64,000 nucleotides of DNA from Pseudomonas kribbensis (GCF_003352185.1 NZ_CP029608.1:1364001-1428000), one strand, 5' to 3'. Counted from the stretch's first letter, positions 48,668 through 57,310 are shown. Notes: generated by a model not told the origin, from the letters alone. Made by a program: numbers and translations.

Positions 48668-51250
48668 TTAGATCCGGTTCTTAAGTGCATATAACATTTC
48701 GAGTGCCCGACGCGGCGTCACGTCATCGAGATCCAGCTTGGCCAGTTCGTCCAGTACCGGGTGCGGCAGGCTGGCAAACATGTCGCTTTGCTGCGGCGTA
48801 GCCGGTTTGCCTTTGGCGGCAGGCTTTGGCGCCTCATGGGGCAGTGCGGTGTCCTCCAGGCGGCTCAAGTGCTCGCGGGCGCGCACGATCACTTCACTCG
48901 GCACACCGGCCAGTTGCGCCACGGCCAAGCCATAGCTTTGGCTGGCCGGCCCCGGCAACACATGGTGCAGGAACACAATGCGTTCGTTGTGCTCGGTGGC
49001 GTTGAGGTGCACGTTGGCTACCAGAGGCTCGGCTTCCGGCAACACGGTCAGTTCGAAATAGTGCGTTGCAAATAGAGTATAGGCACGCAAATGTGCCAGT
49101 CGCTCAGCCGCCGCCCATGCCAGCGACAAACCGTCGAAGGTGCTGGTGCCGCGACCGACTTCGTCCATCAACACCAGGCTGCGTTCGGTGGCGTTGTGCA
49201 GGATGTTGGCGGTTTCGCTCATTTCCACCATGAAGGTCGAGCGTCCGCCGGCCAGGTCGTCGCTGGAGCCGATCCGGGTGAAAATCCGGTCTACCAGCGA
49301 CAGCTCGCAACTGGCCGCCGGCACGAAGCTGCCGATATGCGCCAGCAGCACGATCAATGCCGTCTGGCGCATATAGGTGGATTTACCGCCCATGTTCGGA
49401 CCGGTGATCACCAGCATCCGGGTGTTGTCGTCCAGGCTAAGATCGTTGGCCACGAACGGCGTCGTCAGCACTTGCTCGACCACCGGGTGACGGCCCTGGG
49501 TGATGCGCATGCACGGTTCGCTGACAAAGGTCGGGCAATTCAGGTCGAGATTCAGGGCTCGTTCGGCAAGGTTGCTCAGCACATCCAGTTCAGCCAGCGC
49601 GCCAGCGGTATCCTGCAAGGGCGGCAACTGGCTTATCAGATCTTCCAGAAGCGCCTCGTAAAGCATCTTCTCGCGAGCCAGGGCACGGCTCTTGGCCGAC
49701 AGCGCCTTGTCTTCGAATTCTTTCAGCTCAGGGGTGATAAAGCGCTCGGCGCCCTTGAGGGTCTGACGGCGAATGTAGTCTGCCGGTGCCGATTCGGCCT
49801 GCTTGCTCGGCAGTTCGATGAAGTAGCCGTGGATACGGTTGTAGCCGACTTTCAGGTTGGCCAGGCCGGTACGGGCCTTTTCCCGGGCTTCCAGATCGAT
49901 CAGGAACTGGCCGGCGTTTTCGCTCAGCGATTGCAGCTCGTCGAGCTCGCTGTCGTAGCCGGTTTTCAGGACGCCGCCGTCACGGATCACTGCCGGTGGG
50001 TTGTCGATAATGGCTTTTTCCAGCAGCGCCGCCAGTTCCGGGTAAGTGCTGGTGGTGGTGGCCAGACGTTGCAGGTGTGGCGCTTCCAGGTCGGTCATCG
50101 CCACTTGCAGTTCCGGCAGGGCGCCGAGTGCGTCACGCAGGCGGGCGAGGTCGCGAGGGCGGGCATTGCGCAGACCGATCCGCGCCAGAATCCGCTCGAT
50201 GTCGCCGATTTCCTTGAGCTGCGGTTGCAGGCTTTCAAAGCGATAGCGGTCGAGCAGGCAAGTGATCGAGCTCTGGCGAGCCAGCAGCACAGTCAGATCG
50301 CGCAGCGGTCGGTTCAGCCAGCGAGTCAGCAAGCGGCTGCCCATGGCGGTCTGGCAACGGTCGACCACCGATTGCAGGGTGTTGTCGCGGCCACCGGCCA
50401 GGTTGGTGTCGAGTTCCAGGTTGCGGCGGCTGGCGCCGTCCAGCACCACGGTGTCGTCCAGACGTTCGTGGCGCAGGCTGCGCAGGTGGGGCAGGGCGGT
50501 ACGCTGGGTTTCCTTGGCGTAGGCCAGCAGGCAACCGGCAGCGCCGATGGCCAGGGTCAACGTTTCGCAGCCGAAGCCTTTGAGGTCCTGGGTCGAAAAC
50601 TGCTGGCAAAGACTTTTCAGCGCCGAGTCGCGCTCGAAATCCCACGGCGCACGGCGACGAACGCCACGGCGTTTTTCCGCCGGCAGGTCCTTCGGCCAGT
50701 CATCCGGGATCAACAGCTCGACCGGGTTGACCCGCTCCAGCTCCGCCAGCAGATTCTCCCAGCCCTTGATCTCCAGCACGGTGAAGTTGCCGCTGGTGAT
50801 GTCCAGCACCGCCAGACCGAACAGACGCTCATCCCCCAGCACCGCCGCGATCAGGTTGTCGCGACGCTCATCCAGCAGTGCCTCATCGCTGACCGTGCCC
50901 GGGGTGATGATCCGCACCACCTGACGCTCTACTGGCCCTTTACTGGTGGCCGGGTCGCCGACCTGCTCGCAGATCACAACCGACTCGCCGAGCTTGACCA
51001 GCTTCGCCAGATAGCCTTCCGCCGCGTGATACGGAATCCCGCACATCGGAATCGCCTGCCCCGCCGACTGCCCGCGAGCGGTCAGGGTGATGTCCAGCAA
51101 CTTGGCCGCTTTCTTCGCGTCTTCGTAGAAGATCTCGTAGAAGTCGCCCATGCGGTAGAACATCAGCTGGTCCGGGTGCTGATTCTTCAGGCGCCAGTAC
51201 TGCTGCATCATCGGAGTGTGGGAGGACAGGTCGGAGACGGCTTTATTCAT
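48668..51250 (-). CDS. mutS: DNA mismatch repair protein MutS
   Basis: An 860-residue mismatch-binding ATPase. The mismatch-probing Phe37-x-Glu39 is in GDFYEIF. The connector, lever and clamp domains follow. Walker A is [13 protein letters not shown] (about 617-629), Walker [17 protein letters not shown], with [14 protein letters not shown] and a C-terminal tetramerisation tail. The stop lies in a small duplicated segment (ATCCGGTTCTT twice, 48650-48681). In P. fluorescens tailocin and prophage clusters are known to sit between mutS and cinA, which fits the genes that follow. Confidence 0.98.
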   Translation of the reverse strand: MNKAVSDLSSHTPMMQQYWRLKNQHPDQLMFYRMGDFYEIFYEDAKKAAKLLDITLTARGQSAGQAIPMCGIPYHAAEGYLAKLVKLGESVVICEQVGDPATSKGPVERQVVRIITPGTVSDEALLDERRDNLIAAVLGDERLFGLAVLDITSGNFTVLEIKGWENLLAELERVNPVELLIPDDWPKDLPAEKRRGVRRRAPWDFERDSALKSLCQQFSTQDLKGFGCETLTLAIGAAGCLLAYAKETQRTALPHLRSLRHERLDDTVVLDGASRRNLELDTNLAGGRDNTLQSVVDRCQTAMGSRLLTRWLNRPLRDLTVLLARQSSITCLLDRYRFESLQPQLKEIGDIERILARIGLRNARPRDLARLRDALGALPELQVAMTDLEAPHLQRLATTTSTYPELAALLEKAIIDNPPAVIRDGGVLKTGYDSELDELQSLSENAGQFLIDLEAREKARTGLANLKVGYNRIHGYFIELPSKQAESAPADYIRRQTLKGAERFITPELKEFEDKALSAKSRALAREKMLYEALLEDLISQLPPLQDTAGALAELDVLSNLAERALNLDLNCPTFVSEPCMRITQGRHPVVEQVLTTPFVANDLSLDDNTRMLVITGPNMGGKSTYMRQTALIVLLAHIGSFVPAASCELSLVDRIFTRIGSSDDLAGGRSTFMVEMSETANILHNATERSLVLMDEVGRGTSTFDGLSLAWAAAERLAHLRAYTLFATHYFELTVLPEAEPLVANVHLNATEHNERIVFLHHVLPGPASQSYGLAVAQLAGVPSEVIVRAREHLSRLEDTALPHEAPKPAAKGKPATPQQSDMFASLPHPVLDELAKLDLDDVTPRRALEMLYALKNRI

Positions 51251-51397
51251 CGGATTGTCAGGTAACTCGTTGGAAGGTGTGGGGCAAAAGCGGGGCAGTC
51301 GCCCGGCTTTTCCGCGATGGGCGCAAGGTTACCATGGGCGGTCTGTCGGACGCAGGCATCGCGGCCGGGTGACATCTATCTGGCGCAAAAAGGTCGA

Positions 51398-51418
51398 TTA
51401 TGCACGATTTATGCAAAT
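51398..51418 (+). promoter_or_regulatory. Candidate operator sites upstream of prtR
   Basis: Two TTATGCA elements (51398-51404 and 51409-51415) lie about 45-55 bp upstream of the prtR start, and a further TTATGCA overlaps its second ATG (51459-51465). The same half-site occurs at the tailocin promoter near 52335-52350. This suggests that PrtR represses both units. No good -10/-35 pair was found with certainty. Confidence 0.45.
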
Positions 51419-51460
51419 CAGCATTTGTCTTCCCGAAAAACTTCAAGCACTATGCGCGTT

Positions 51461-52195
51461 ATGCAAAAACGCAACGTATCCTCCGTCTTAAGAGCACTGC
51501 TCGATCAGCACGGGATCTCCCCCACGGAGCTCCACCGTCGCACCGGCGTGCCTCAATCCACTCTCTCGCGGATTCTCAGCGGGAAGATCGTCGATCCTTC
51601 GGATAAACACATCTCGAAGATCGCCGAGTACTTCGCCGTGAGTACCGATCAGTTGCGCGGGCGCGCGGATGTTGCGCCGGTCGCGGGCGGCGGGCGCGAG
51701 GAGTTGCATTCCGAACTCAAGGACATAAGCCTGTGGGACGATGACACGCCCGTCGATGACGACGAGGTGTCGGTGCCCTTCCTTCGCGAGGTTGAATTGG
51801 CTGCTGGATCAGGAAGATTCGTCATCGAAGAGAGCGAACGCTCTAGCCTGCGTTTCGGCAAGCGCAGCCTGCGCCATAACGGCGTGCAGTTCGACCAGGC
51901 CAAATGCGTGACCGTGCGGGGCAACAGCATGTTGCCGGTGTTGCGCGACGGCGCCACTGTCGGTGTCAACGCGGGCAAGTGCGGGATCGGCGACATCATC
52001 GATGGCGACCTTTATGCGATCAACCACAACGGTCAGTTGCGAGTGAAGCAGCTCTATCGCCTGCCAACCGGTATTCGCCTGCGCAGCTTCAATCGCGACG
52101 AACATCCGGACGAGGACTACAGCTTCCAGGACATGCAGGAAGAGCAGATCGTCATCCTCGGTCACGTCTTCTGGTGGGGCATGTACGCCCGGTAA
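51461..52195 (+). CDS. prtR: PrtR-like tailocin repressor (HTH plus S24/LexA-type domain)
   Basis: A 244-residue repressor. N-terminal helix-turn-helix at about 20-45 (SPTELHRRTGVPQSTLSRIL) and C-terminal peptidase S24 domain with Ser156 (GNSMLP) and Lys196 (VKQLYR). The pair AAG at 114-116 provides an Ala115-Gly116 bond, the usual RecA-stimulated self-cleavage site. After DNA damage it should cleave itself and release tailocin genes, as PrtR does for P. aeruginosa pyocins. ATG 51461 is preferred; ATG 51452 is also possible. It lies next to mutS, in the same direction as the tail genes. No PrtN-type activator gene is visible. Confidence 0.85.
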   Translation: MQKRNVSSVLRALLDQHGISPTELHRRTGVPQSTLSRILSGKIVDPSDKHISKIAEYFAVSTDQLRGRADVAPVAGGGREELHSELKDISLWDDDTPVDDDEVSVPFLREVELAAGSGRFVIEESERSSLRFGKRSLRHNGVQFDQAKCVTVRGNSMLPVLRDGATVGVNAGKCGIGDIIDGDLYAINHNGQLRVKQLYRLPTGIRLRSFNRDEHPDEDYSFQDMQEEQIVILGHVFWWGMYAR

Positions 52196-52212
52196 CGATC
52201 CCTCTCTCAGAT

Positions 52213-52240
52213 AAAACCCGCCCACGGCGGGTTTTTTTTC
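52213..52240 (+). terminator. Terminator after prtR
   Basis: AAAACCCGCC and GGCGGGTTTT with a CAC loop, followed by further T, 17 bp after the prtR stop. It isolates the repressor gene from the tailocin promoter. Confidence 0.88.
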
Positions 52241-52300
52241 GCCTGTAGAAAACCGGACAACCCTTGATTGGCGGGGCTTCCATGCGCCTGCGCAATTTTC

Positions 52301-52354
52301 ATGCATAAATAAATGCATTTGCGCATTGACTGGATATGCATACATGCATATTCT
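52301..52354 (+). promoter_or_regulatory. Tailocin promoter with palindromic operator-like sites
   Basis: TTGACT (52326-52331), exactly 17 bp, then TATTCT (52349-52354) is a strong sigma-70 promoter. The spacer holds the palindrome TATGCATACATGCATA (52335-52350). A second set of ATGCAT elements lies at 52301-52318. A dimeric repressor bound there would block polymerase. PrtR is the obvious candidate. Confidence 0.75.
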
Positions 52355-52360
52355 TGCCAC

Positions 52361-52648
52361 CAAGCCGCTCGACAAAGCGGCTGGCAACAACAGCTCTTTA
52401 GTTCCACAAGAACAGGCAGCGATGAACCGGCCTCAACGGTTCAGAGGGTTGGCAACTGACCCGGGTGTGCAGCGTAAAGCACCAGAAGCAGTTATCCGGC
52501 GGGCAGGGACCGCGGTCGGAAAAACAATTTGAACGGACTCGTACCGCGCCAGTAGCGCCGAAAAGTCAGCTTCCTTCACGTACACAGGATTGAAGGAAGG
52601 CAAAGGAGTGCATTACTGAAAAGCCCGGCGCATTGCCGGGCTTTTTGG
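52361..52648 (+). ncRNA. Structured leader or stand-alone RNA ending in an intrinsic terminator
   Basis: Downstream of the promoter are about 285 nt in which I find no credible gene. I see ordered hairpins: AGCCGCT/AGCGGCT (52363-52382), GAACCG/CGGTTC (52424-52442), CTTCCTTCA/TGAAGGAAG (52570-52599) and the terminator AAAAGCCCGGC/GCCGGGCTTTT with T-run (52619-52646). Whether it is a small RNA or a leader controlling read-through into the tail genes cannot be told from sequence. Confidence 0.45.
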
Positions 52649-52650
52649 AA
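52619..52650 (+). terminator. Intrinsic terminator, hairpin copy 1 of 4
   Basis: An 11-bp stem AAAAGCCCGGC/GCCGGGCTTTT, loop GCATT, then TTGGAATGC. Nearly the same sequence, including the flank GGAGTGCATTACTG, recurs at 54312-54361. Related hairpins stand after each of the following small genes. Confidence 0.85.
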
Positions 52651-52726
52651 TGCTCCTCTGAGCAGATCACCTGCAATGAATATTGTGCAGAGCAGGGCCT
52701 GGTTGAATAGACAAAGGGAAATTGGA

Positions 52727-53158
52727 ATGAATCGTTATGCATTTATGGAGTTGATCTCTGGGTACAGCTTTTATCTGGTCAACCAAATCGTGGAGGCTGA
52801 AAGTCAGCCGCCATTTCCTGCACAGGGAGGACCGATGGACTACTGGATGGATATCACCGCAAATCCAGAGGTTCACGTTGGCTTGATATACAGGTACTCC
52901 GGCTCGGCCCCGGGCTTTTTTGAACCCGTTTACGCGGACTACCTGGCCATTGCCGTTGCACGCAAAAAGCAGCGTTTTCTTATCGCAGCCGAATGGCTGA
53001 CGTATAACCCGCTGCAATACCGGGTAGAGCTGGGTGCCGCAACCCCGGCAGAGGTCACGCAATGGCAAGCCTACAAACAGTACATCGTCGACCTGACCGA
53101 GATTAACAATCAGCCCGGTTATCCAACGGCGCTCAACTGGCCGGTTGCTCCTTTCTGA
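52727..53158 (+). CDS. Tail fibre assembly-like protein, copy 1
   Basis: 143 residues. The C-terminal box YKQYIVDLTEINNQPGYP..LNWP resembles phage tail fibre assembly (chaperone) proteins, and the N-terminus MNRYAFMELISG...LVNQ follows the same pattern as the two genes after it. Start at ATG 52727 behind a weak purine-rich site; the frame extends upstream into the hairpin region. It is lower in GC than the tail structural genes and is flanked by hairpins on both sides. No fibre gene is adjacent, so its client is unclear; it may serve the fibre at 57943-61212 or be a relic. Confidence 0.6.
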   Translation: MNRYAFMELISGYSFYLVNQIVEAESQPPFPAQGGPMDYWMDITANPEVHVGLIYRYSGSAPGFFEPVYADYLAIAVARKKQRFLIAAEWLTYNPLQYRVELGAATPAEVTQWQAYKQYIVDLTEINNQPGYPTALNWPVAPF

Positions 53159-53201
53159 GTCACTCGCCTCACAAGACTTCCACAGCGCGTGCGCGATTGA
53201 A

Positions 53202-53226
53202 GAGCCCGGCGTAATGCCGGGCTGTT
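53202..53226 (+). terminator. Hairpin copy 2 of 4
   Basis: AGCCCGGC and GCCGGGCT with loop GTAAT, followed by GTTTGAAGTGC, 43 bp after the first small gene. The T-run is interrupted by a G, so termination should be weaker than at copies 1 and 4. Confidence 0.65.
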
Positions 53227-53310
53227 TGAAGTGCATGCGGATGCAATCGCTGTGGCAGTACCTCTGGAGATGAACGCATCTTCGTGAAATATCAAACCAA
53301 GGAGCAGGGA

Positions 53311-53712
53311 ATGAAGTTGTTTGCGCTAGTAGAAGGATCGAAGGTTACCCGTCTGGTGGAAAGTGAAGAGATGCCGATTTCAACTTCACCCTTTGGTAAC
53401 TGGATCGATGTAACCGGAAACACTGAAATCGCAGTGAATGACCGCGCGTCTTTCAATGGCGGCTGGACGTTCACAAAACCAAGCGATGCGGAGCTGATCA
53501 GCGAGATCGAATATGACGCACTGTTGCGATTGAGAGACATTGAAAATCGTCTGTTGAGGAAGTCTTTGCAGTTCAAGGTTGATCTTGGCGTAGCCGAACC
53601 TGCCGAAGCGGCGTTGTTGCTGGTTTATAAGCAGTACTCCATTGCCATCAGCGATCTCAATAAACAACCAGGTTATCCACGGACTGTTGTTTGGCCCGTT
53701 GTGCCTCAGTAA
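53311..53712 (+). CDS. Tail fibre assembly-like protein, copy 2
   Basis: 133 residues from ATG 53311, which has AAGGAG at good spacing; an in-frame GTG at 53284 lacks one. Domain pattern: N-terminal MKLFALVEGSKVTRLVES...W.DVT with GGWTFTKP (about 40-55), then a helical segment and the C-terminal YKQYSIAISDLNKQPGYPRTVVWP box. Clearly a paralogue of its two neighbours and, in the N-terminal half, of the fibre chaperone at 61212. Low GC compared with the tail genes suggests separate acquisition. Confidence 0.62.
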   Translation: MKLFALVEGSKVTRLVESEEMPISTSPFGNWIDVTGNTEIAVNDRASFNGGWTFTKPSDAELISEIEYDALLRLRDIENRLLRKSLQFKVDLGVAEPAEAALLLVYKQYSIAISDLNKQPGYPRTVVWPVVPQ

Positions 53713-53756
53713 GCCGGTTTAACCACTCAATGAATCGTTCAGGATCGCATGACTGA

Positions 53757-53789
53757 TAAGCCTTGCCTAAGCGCCGGGCTTTTTTGAAT
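53757..53789 (+). terminator. Hairpin copy 3 of 4, diverged
   Basis: AAGCC and GGGCTT pair around a longer, changed loop and run into TTTTTTGAATGCC. The 3' half and tail match the other copies, while the 5' half has decayed. 45 bp after the second small gene. Confidence 0.5.
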
Positions 53790-53853
53790 GCCTTGACTGA
53801 TTCAGACAGATTTTCAGGCAAGTCCGGGATTCCGGCAGATCAAGGTAATAGTG

Positions 53854-54273
53854 ATGAAAAAGTACGCACGCATTGTCGGCGGTAAGGTCGACAACCTTTT
53901 TGAAACCAATAACCCGATTCAAGAAGAGTTCCCTGCCGATCAACTTTGGGTGGATGTTACAAGTCTTTCCATTAACCAGATCGACTATGACTCGACGGCA
54001 GTCAATAACGACGGCGTCTGGACGTTCAGCGCTCCGGACCCAGCGATGCCGAGCTGGTTGTCACTGCGATTGAACAACGAACGAAACACCCGCCTCGCCA
54101 AGTTGAACGATCGCCTGACCGCGACCGCGCTGCCATTCAAGGTCGAGTTGGGTATCGCGACAGACGCCGACAAGGCTTATCTGCGGGCTCACAAGCAGTT
54201 CTGCATCGACCTGAGTAATGTAAACAAACAGCCTGGCTACCCACTGACCGTTGTCTGGCCGCCATTGCCATAA
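53854..54273 (+). CDS. Tail fibre assembly-like protein, copy 3
   Basis: 139 residues from ATG 53854 (a GTG at 53851 is adjacent), with AAGG upstream. The N-terminus MKKYARIVGGKVDNLFETN is strikingly like MKKYALLYMGKAAQLFETD of the chaperone encoded after the tail fibre. The C-terminal HKQFCIDLSNVNKQPGYPLTVVWP box is shared with copies 1 and 2. So the N-terminal module is common to all four, and the C-terminal module to these three. Function as fibre chaperone is inferred. Confidence 0.65.
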   Translation: MKKYARIVGGKVDNLFETNNPIQEEFPADQLWVDVTSLSINQIDYDSTAVNNDGVWTFSAPDPAMPSWLSLRLNNERNTRLAKLNDRLTATALPFKVELGIATDADKAYLRAHKQFCIDLSNVNKQPGYPLTVVWPPLP

Positions 54274-54311
54274 ATGCAATTGCGGTACTTGCTCCAGCAG
54301 TATCGTAAACC

Positions 54312-54361
54312 GGAGTGCATTACTGAAAAGCCCGGCGAGATGCCGGGCTTTTTGGAATGCC
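54312..54361 (+). terminator. Intrinsic terminator, hairpin copy 4 of 4
   Basis: AAAAGCCCGGC/GCCGGGCTTTT with loop GAGAT and TTTTT, flanked by GGAGTGCATTACTG and GGAATGC as in copy 1. It lies directly before the holin gene, so the lytic and structural genes must be reached by read-through or by an internal promoter. Confidence 0.82.
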
Positions 54362-54425
54362 TGCCTCGAGAGAAAACGTTTGAACCCAACACACACCACT
54401 CATCCATCACACCAGGAGGCGTGAC

Positions 54426-54764
54426 ATGACAAACGAGCAACAAGCGTTGGCGGACATGCCGATCTGGCTGGTCATCCTGCTTGCCGTGGCGGGCGGGGTC
54501 TCCGGCGAAATGTGGCGCGCCGACAAGGACGGCGCCCGCGGCTGGCCGCTGTTGCGCCGGCTGGCCCTGCGCTCCGGCGCCTGCATGATCTGCGGCGTCT
54601 CGGCGATCATGCTGCTGTACGCAGCCGGTATGTCGATCTGGGCCGCCGGCGCTTTTGGCTGCCTGACCGCAATGGCCGGTGCCGACGTGGCCATCGGTCT
54701 GTATGAACGCTGGGCCGCCAAACGCATCGGCGTCTGCGAAGTTCCTCCGCGCGACCCGCAGTAA
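54426..54764 (+). CDS. Phage-type holin
   Basis: A 112-residue membrane protein with three hydrophobic segments (about 13-26, 46-64 and 66-84) and a charged C-terminus. The strong ribosome site AGGAGG precedes ATG 54426. It matches the R-pyocin holin in size and position (first gene before the conserved 173-residue protein and baseplate V). It would make the inner-membrane lesion for release of tailocin particles by lysis; the endolysin should lie beyond the window. Confidence 0.83.
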   Translation: MTNEQQALADMPIWLVILLAVAGGVSGEMWRADKDGARGWPLLRRLALRSGACMICGVSAIMLLYAAGMSIWAAGAFGCLTAMAGADVAIGLYERWAAKRIGVCEVPPRDPQ

Positions 54765-54837
54765 CCCCTTCACTTTCCTGTCTCGTTGCATGCCATGCGG
54801 CGGGACTGCGCGTGGACATTCGAAAAGGAGGTCATGC

Positions 54838-55359
54838 ATGCCCGCACCGATCCGGCAGCCATCGCAGCTGTTCACGGCGATGGCGACAGCCTTGCGCAAC
54901 AACGCCGACCTGAACGTGCAGGTCGGCACTCACGACGACTTCACGGCCCCCGGCGACAAAGCCTGGGTGTTGATCGACATCGAACGAAATGCACCGGGAG
55001 AGCGCGCCGCCAATGGGCGCATTGCCCACGCATTGACGCTGTCCCTTCAGGTTATTCCGGCCATATCCGCCACCGCGTTTGCCGCGTGTGACCTGATCGC
55101 CGCCCTGAAAAACCTGATCACCGACAACCGCTGGGGCCTGCCAGGCGATCAGTGCGATCTGCCGATGAATCTCGATGGTTTGTCGTCACTGGCGATTCGC
55201 GCCGATCAGCCCAACAAGGCCTGGACCCTGACATTCAACCAGACCCTCTACCTGGGCCCGACCTTGCTCGACGACCCGCTCGGCACACCGAAATTCGCCC
55301 GAACCTGGGAAGTCAGCGACATCGACGACCCCGACCAATACACCTCGCTGGAGGCCTGA
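54838..55359 (+). CDS. Conserved R-type tailocin/phage protein of unknown function
   Basis: 173 residues, no signal peptide. ATG 54838 has the strong site AAGGAGG; the frame is open upstream, but those residues are unsupported. In the P. aeruginosa R-pyocin cluster a protein of similar size occupies the same place between holin and baseplate V. The mixed alpha/beta sequence (VLIDIERNAPGERAANGRIAHALTLSLQV) is reminiscent of tail completion or terminator proteins, but I cannot confirm this. It is 3 bp before baseplate V. Confidence 0.65.
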   Translation: MPAPIRQPSQLFTAMATALRNNADLNVQVGTHDDFTAPGDKAWVLIDIERNAPGERAANGRIAHALTLSLQVIPAISATAFAACDLIAALKNLITDNRWGLPGDQCDLPMNLDGLSSLAIRADQPNKAWTLTFNQTLYLGPTLLDDPLGTPKFARTWEVSDIDDPDQYTSLEA

Positions 55360-55362
55360 CCG

Positions 55363-55971
55363 ATGTTCGACGCATTACTGCGTATGCAACTGGGCCCGAT
55401 CATCGAGCGCCTGGCCGAGATGGAAGCAGAGATCGAAGACCTGCACCGACGCGCCGAAAGCTATTGCCGCATCGGCATTTGTCAGGAAGTCGATGCGGCG
55501 AGCAATACCTGCAAGGTCAGTCACGGAGGATTGCTCACCCCGGCGATCAAGTTCTTCAACCCGAGCGCCGGCGCCCAGAGCGAATCGCGGATTCCCAGCG
55601 TGGGCGAACAGTGTCTGCTGTTCAACTACGGCAGCGGCGAAAGCGGTGCGCAAAGTGTGGCGTTGTTCGGCTTGAACAGTGACCGTTTTCCACCCGTTGC
55701 AACCATTCCCACGCTGACGCGACGGGTGCATGCCGATGGCAGCGAAAGCGGCTACGACGACGCCTCGCACACCTTGCACTGGCAAAACGGTCCTGCGGCT
55801 TTCAGCGGTTCCCGTGAAGCGCTTGAGCTGAGCATCGGCCCGGCGCGACTGGCGATAACGCCGCAAGCGATCAACCTGCAACTGGGCGCCGTCGGCCTGA
55901 CGATCGACGCCTCGGGCGTGCACTTCAGCGGCCCGTTGGTGGATCACCAGGGTCGCGTCATCAGCCCCTGA
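55363..55971 (+). CDS. Baseplate assembly protein V (central spike)
   Basis: 202 residues. An N-terminal coiled coil (about 10-32) and an OB-fold domain (about 33-110, RIGICQEVDAASNTCKVSHGG...PSVGEQCLLFNYG) are followed by a C-terminal beta-helical repeat part (ELSIGPARLAITPQAINLQLGAVGLTI), the P2 gpV pattern. It would form the membrane-piercing spike of the contractile tail. Confidence 0.88.
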   Translation: MFDALLRMQLGPIIERLAEMEAEIEDLHRRAESYCRIGICQEVDAASNTCKVSHGGLLTPAIKFFNPSAGAQSESRIPSVGEQCLLFNYGSGESGAQSVALFGLNSDRFPPVATIPTLTRRVHADGSESGYDDASHTLHWQNGPAAFSGSREALELSIGPARLAITPQAINLQLGAVGLTIDASGVHFSGPLVDHQGRVISP

Positions 55972-55985
55972 ATCAAGAGCCTCCC

Positions 55986-56318
55986 ATGATCGGAATCGAT
56001 AGAGACACCGGGGCCACGGTCGACGACTGGCTGCAATTCGTGCAGCGCGCGACACGAGCCCTGACCACGCCGCTGGGCACCCGGCAAAAAAGGCCCCTTT
56101 ATGGTTCGTTGATCCCCACGCTGCTGGGGCAAAACCTCGGCGATGACGTTCTGCTTCTGGCCCAGAGCCACGCCGCGCAGGCGTTCTACAACCCGCAGAA
56201 CGGCATAGGCGATTTCCAGCCCGGCGTGATCGTCGCCACCCGACAGGGCGCCGGCCTGCTGCTGCGGTTCGCCGGCACCTGGAAAAACCGCCAACAGACT
56301 TTCGAGGTCGTGACATGA
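55986..56318 (+). CDS. Baseplate protein W (gpW/gp25 family)
   Basis: 110 residues with the gp25-like pattern: IGIDRDTGATVDDWLQFVQRATRALTTPLGTRQKRPLYGSLIPTLLG. It forms part of the inner baseplate wedge. Overlaps gene J by 4 nt. Confidence 0.88.
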   Translation: MIGIDRDTGATVDDWLQFVQRATRALTTPLGTRQKRPLYGSLIPTLLGQNLGDDVLLLAQSHAAQAFYNPQNGIGDFQPGVIVATRQGAGLLLRFAGTWKNRQQTFEVVT

Positions 56319-57310
56319 GCATGTTGATCCCTGGCCAGAACCAACTGGCCGAACCTTCGCTGATCAAGGTCGAAGCCCTCGAGGATTTGCTGGCCGAGTT
56401 CAAGACCTTCGTCCTGGAATACGTCGGATCCCGCTCGCCGCAGAGTGCTGCGAAACTCAAGACCAGCCTGGAAAACGAAAGCGAACTACTGACCATGGCG
56501 CTCGAAGCGTTTTGCGTTCGCCTGCAGACCCACGAACGCAAATACAACGCCCGCATCAAGCAGATGCTGGCGTGGTGGGCCACCGGCAGCAACCTCGATG
56601 CGCGGCTGGCGGACATGGGCCTGGAGCGACAGTTGCTCGATCCGGGCGACCCGGCGGCATTCCCGCCGGTGCCGGCGATTTACGAAAGCGACGATGACGC
56701 CCGGTTGCGCTACTACCTGGCGCCCCATGCGCCGGCGGCGGGTTCGCGGATGCAGTACCGCCGCGAGGTGTTCACCCTCGGCGAGCGGCCGTCAGTGAAA
56801 GTCGAATCCACCGATGCCGGCGTCGTCGACGTTACCTACACCTTTGCCCCGGACGGCCTCGCCGCACAGGTCAAGGATGGCAATGGCCGTCGCACAGCCC
56901 CCGGAGAAGTGCAGGTGACTGTGCTGTCCCGCGATGCCGACGGCACACCGTCCGCCGCATTGCTCGACGGCGTGCGCCAACATTTCGCCCGGCCCGATGT
57001 CTGCCCGGAAACCGACAAGGTCACGGTCAAGGGCGCCGAGATTCAGCGCTACAAGATCCGTGTCGTGGCGAAGATCAATTCCGGCCCGGATTCGGGCCTG
57101 ACCAAAGTCGCCGCCGAGCAACATCTGCAAGCCTACGCCGACAGTTGCCATCGTCTGGAAGGCCGGGTCGATCCGAGCTGGATCGACTACACGCTGCACA
57201 GCGCCGGCGCCGTGCAGTTGCAGATTCTTGAACCGTTGACACCCATCGTGTGCACCGCGTTTCAAGCGCCGTACTGCACGGCGGTCGAGGTCGAGGTGCA
57301 GACACTATGA
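56315..57310 (+). CDS. Baseplate protein J
   Basis: 331 residues of the P2 gpJ/T4 gp6 family. Typical blocks are an N-terminal helix region, MLAWWATGSNLDARLADMGLER (about 88-110), the DDDARLRYYLAPHAPAAGSRMQYRREVF segment and the C-terminal domain with repeated beta-alpha units. It connects wedge subunits of the baseplate. Overlaps W and I by 4 nt each. Confidence 0.88.
   Translation: MSMLIPGQNQLAEPSLIKVEALEDLLAEFKTFVLEYVGSRSPQSAAKLKTSLENESELLTMALEAFCVRLQTHERKYNARIKQMLAWWATGSNLDARLADMGLERQLLDPGDPAAFPPVPAIYESDDDARLRYYLAPHAPAAGSRMQYRREVFTLGERPSVKVESTDAGVVDVTYTFAPDGLAAQVKDGNGRRTAPGEVQVTVLSRDADGTPSAALLDGVRQHFARPDVCPETDKVTVKGAEIQRYKIRVVAKINSGPDSGLTKVAAEQHLQAYADSCHRLEGRVDPSWIDYTLHSAGAVQLQILEPLTPIVCTAFQAPYCTAVEVEVQTL

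Noticed and set aside
49091..51265. Long plus-strand open frame opposite mutS
   Set aside because: Composition is Gln/Arg/Val-rich shadow sequence; mutS on the other strand is complete with all motifs.
52326..52532. 68-codon frame starting inside the tailocin promoter
   Set aside because: Its start lies at the -35 element, upstream of the predicted transcript start, and the sequence has no protein-like character.
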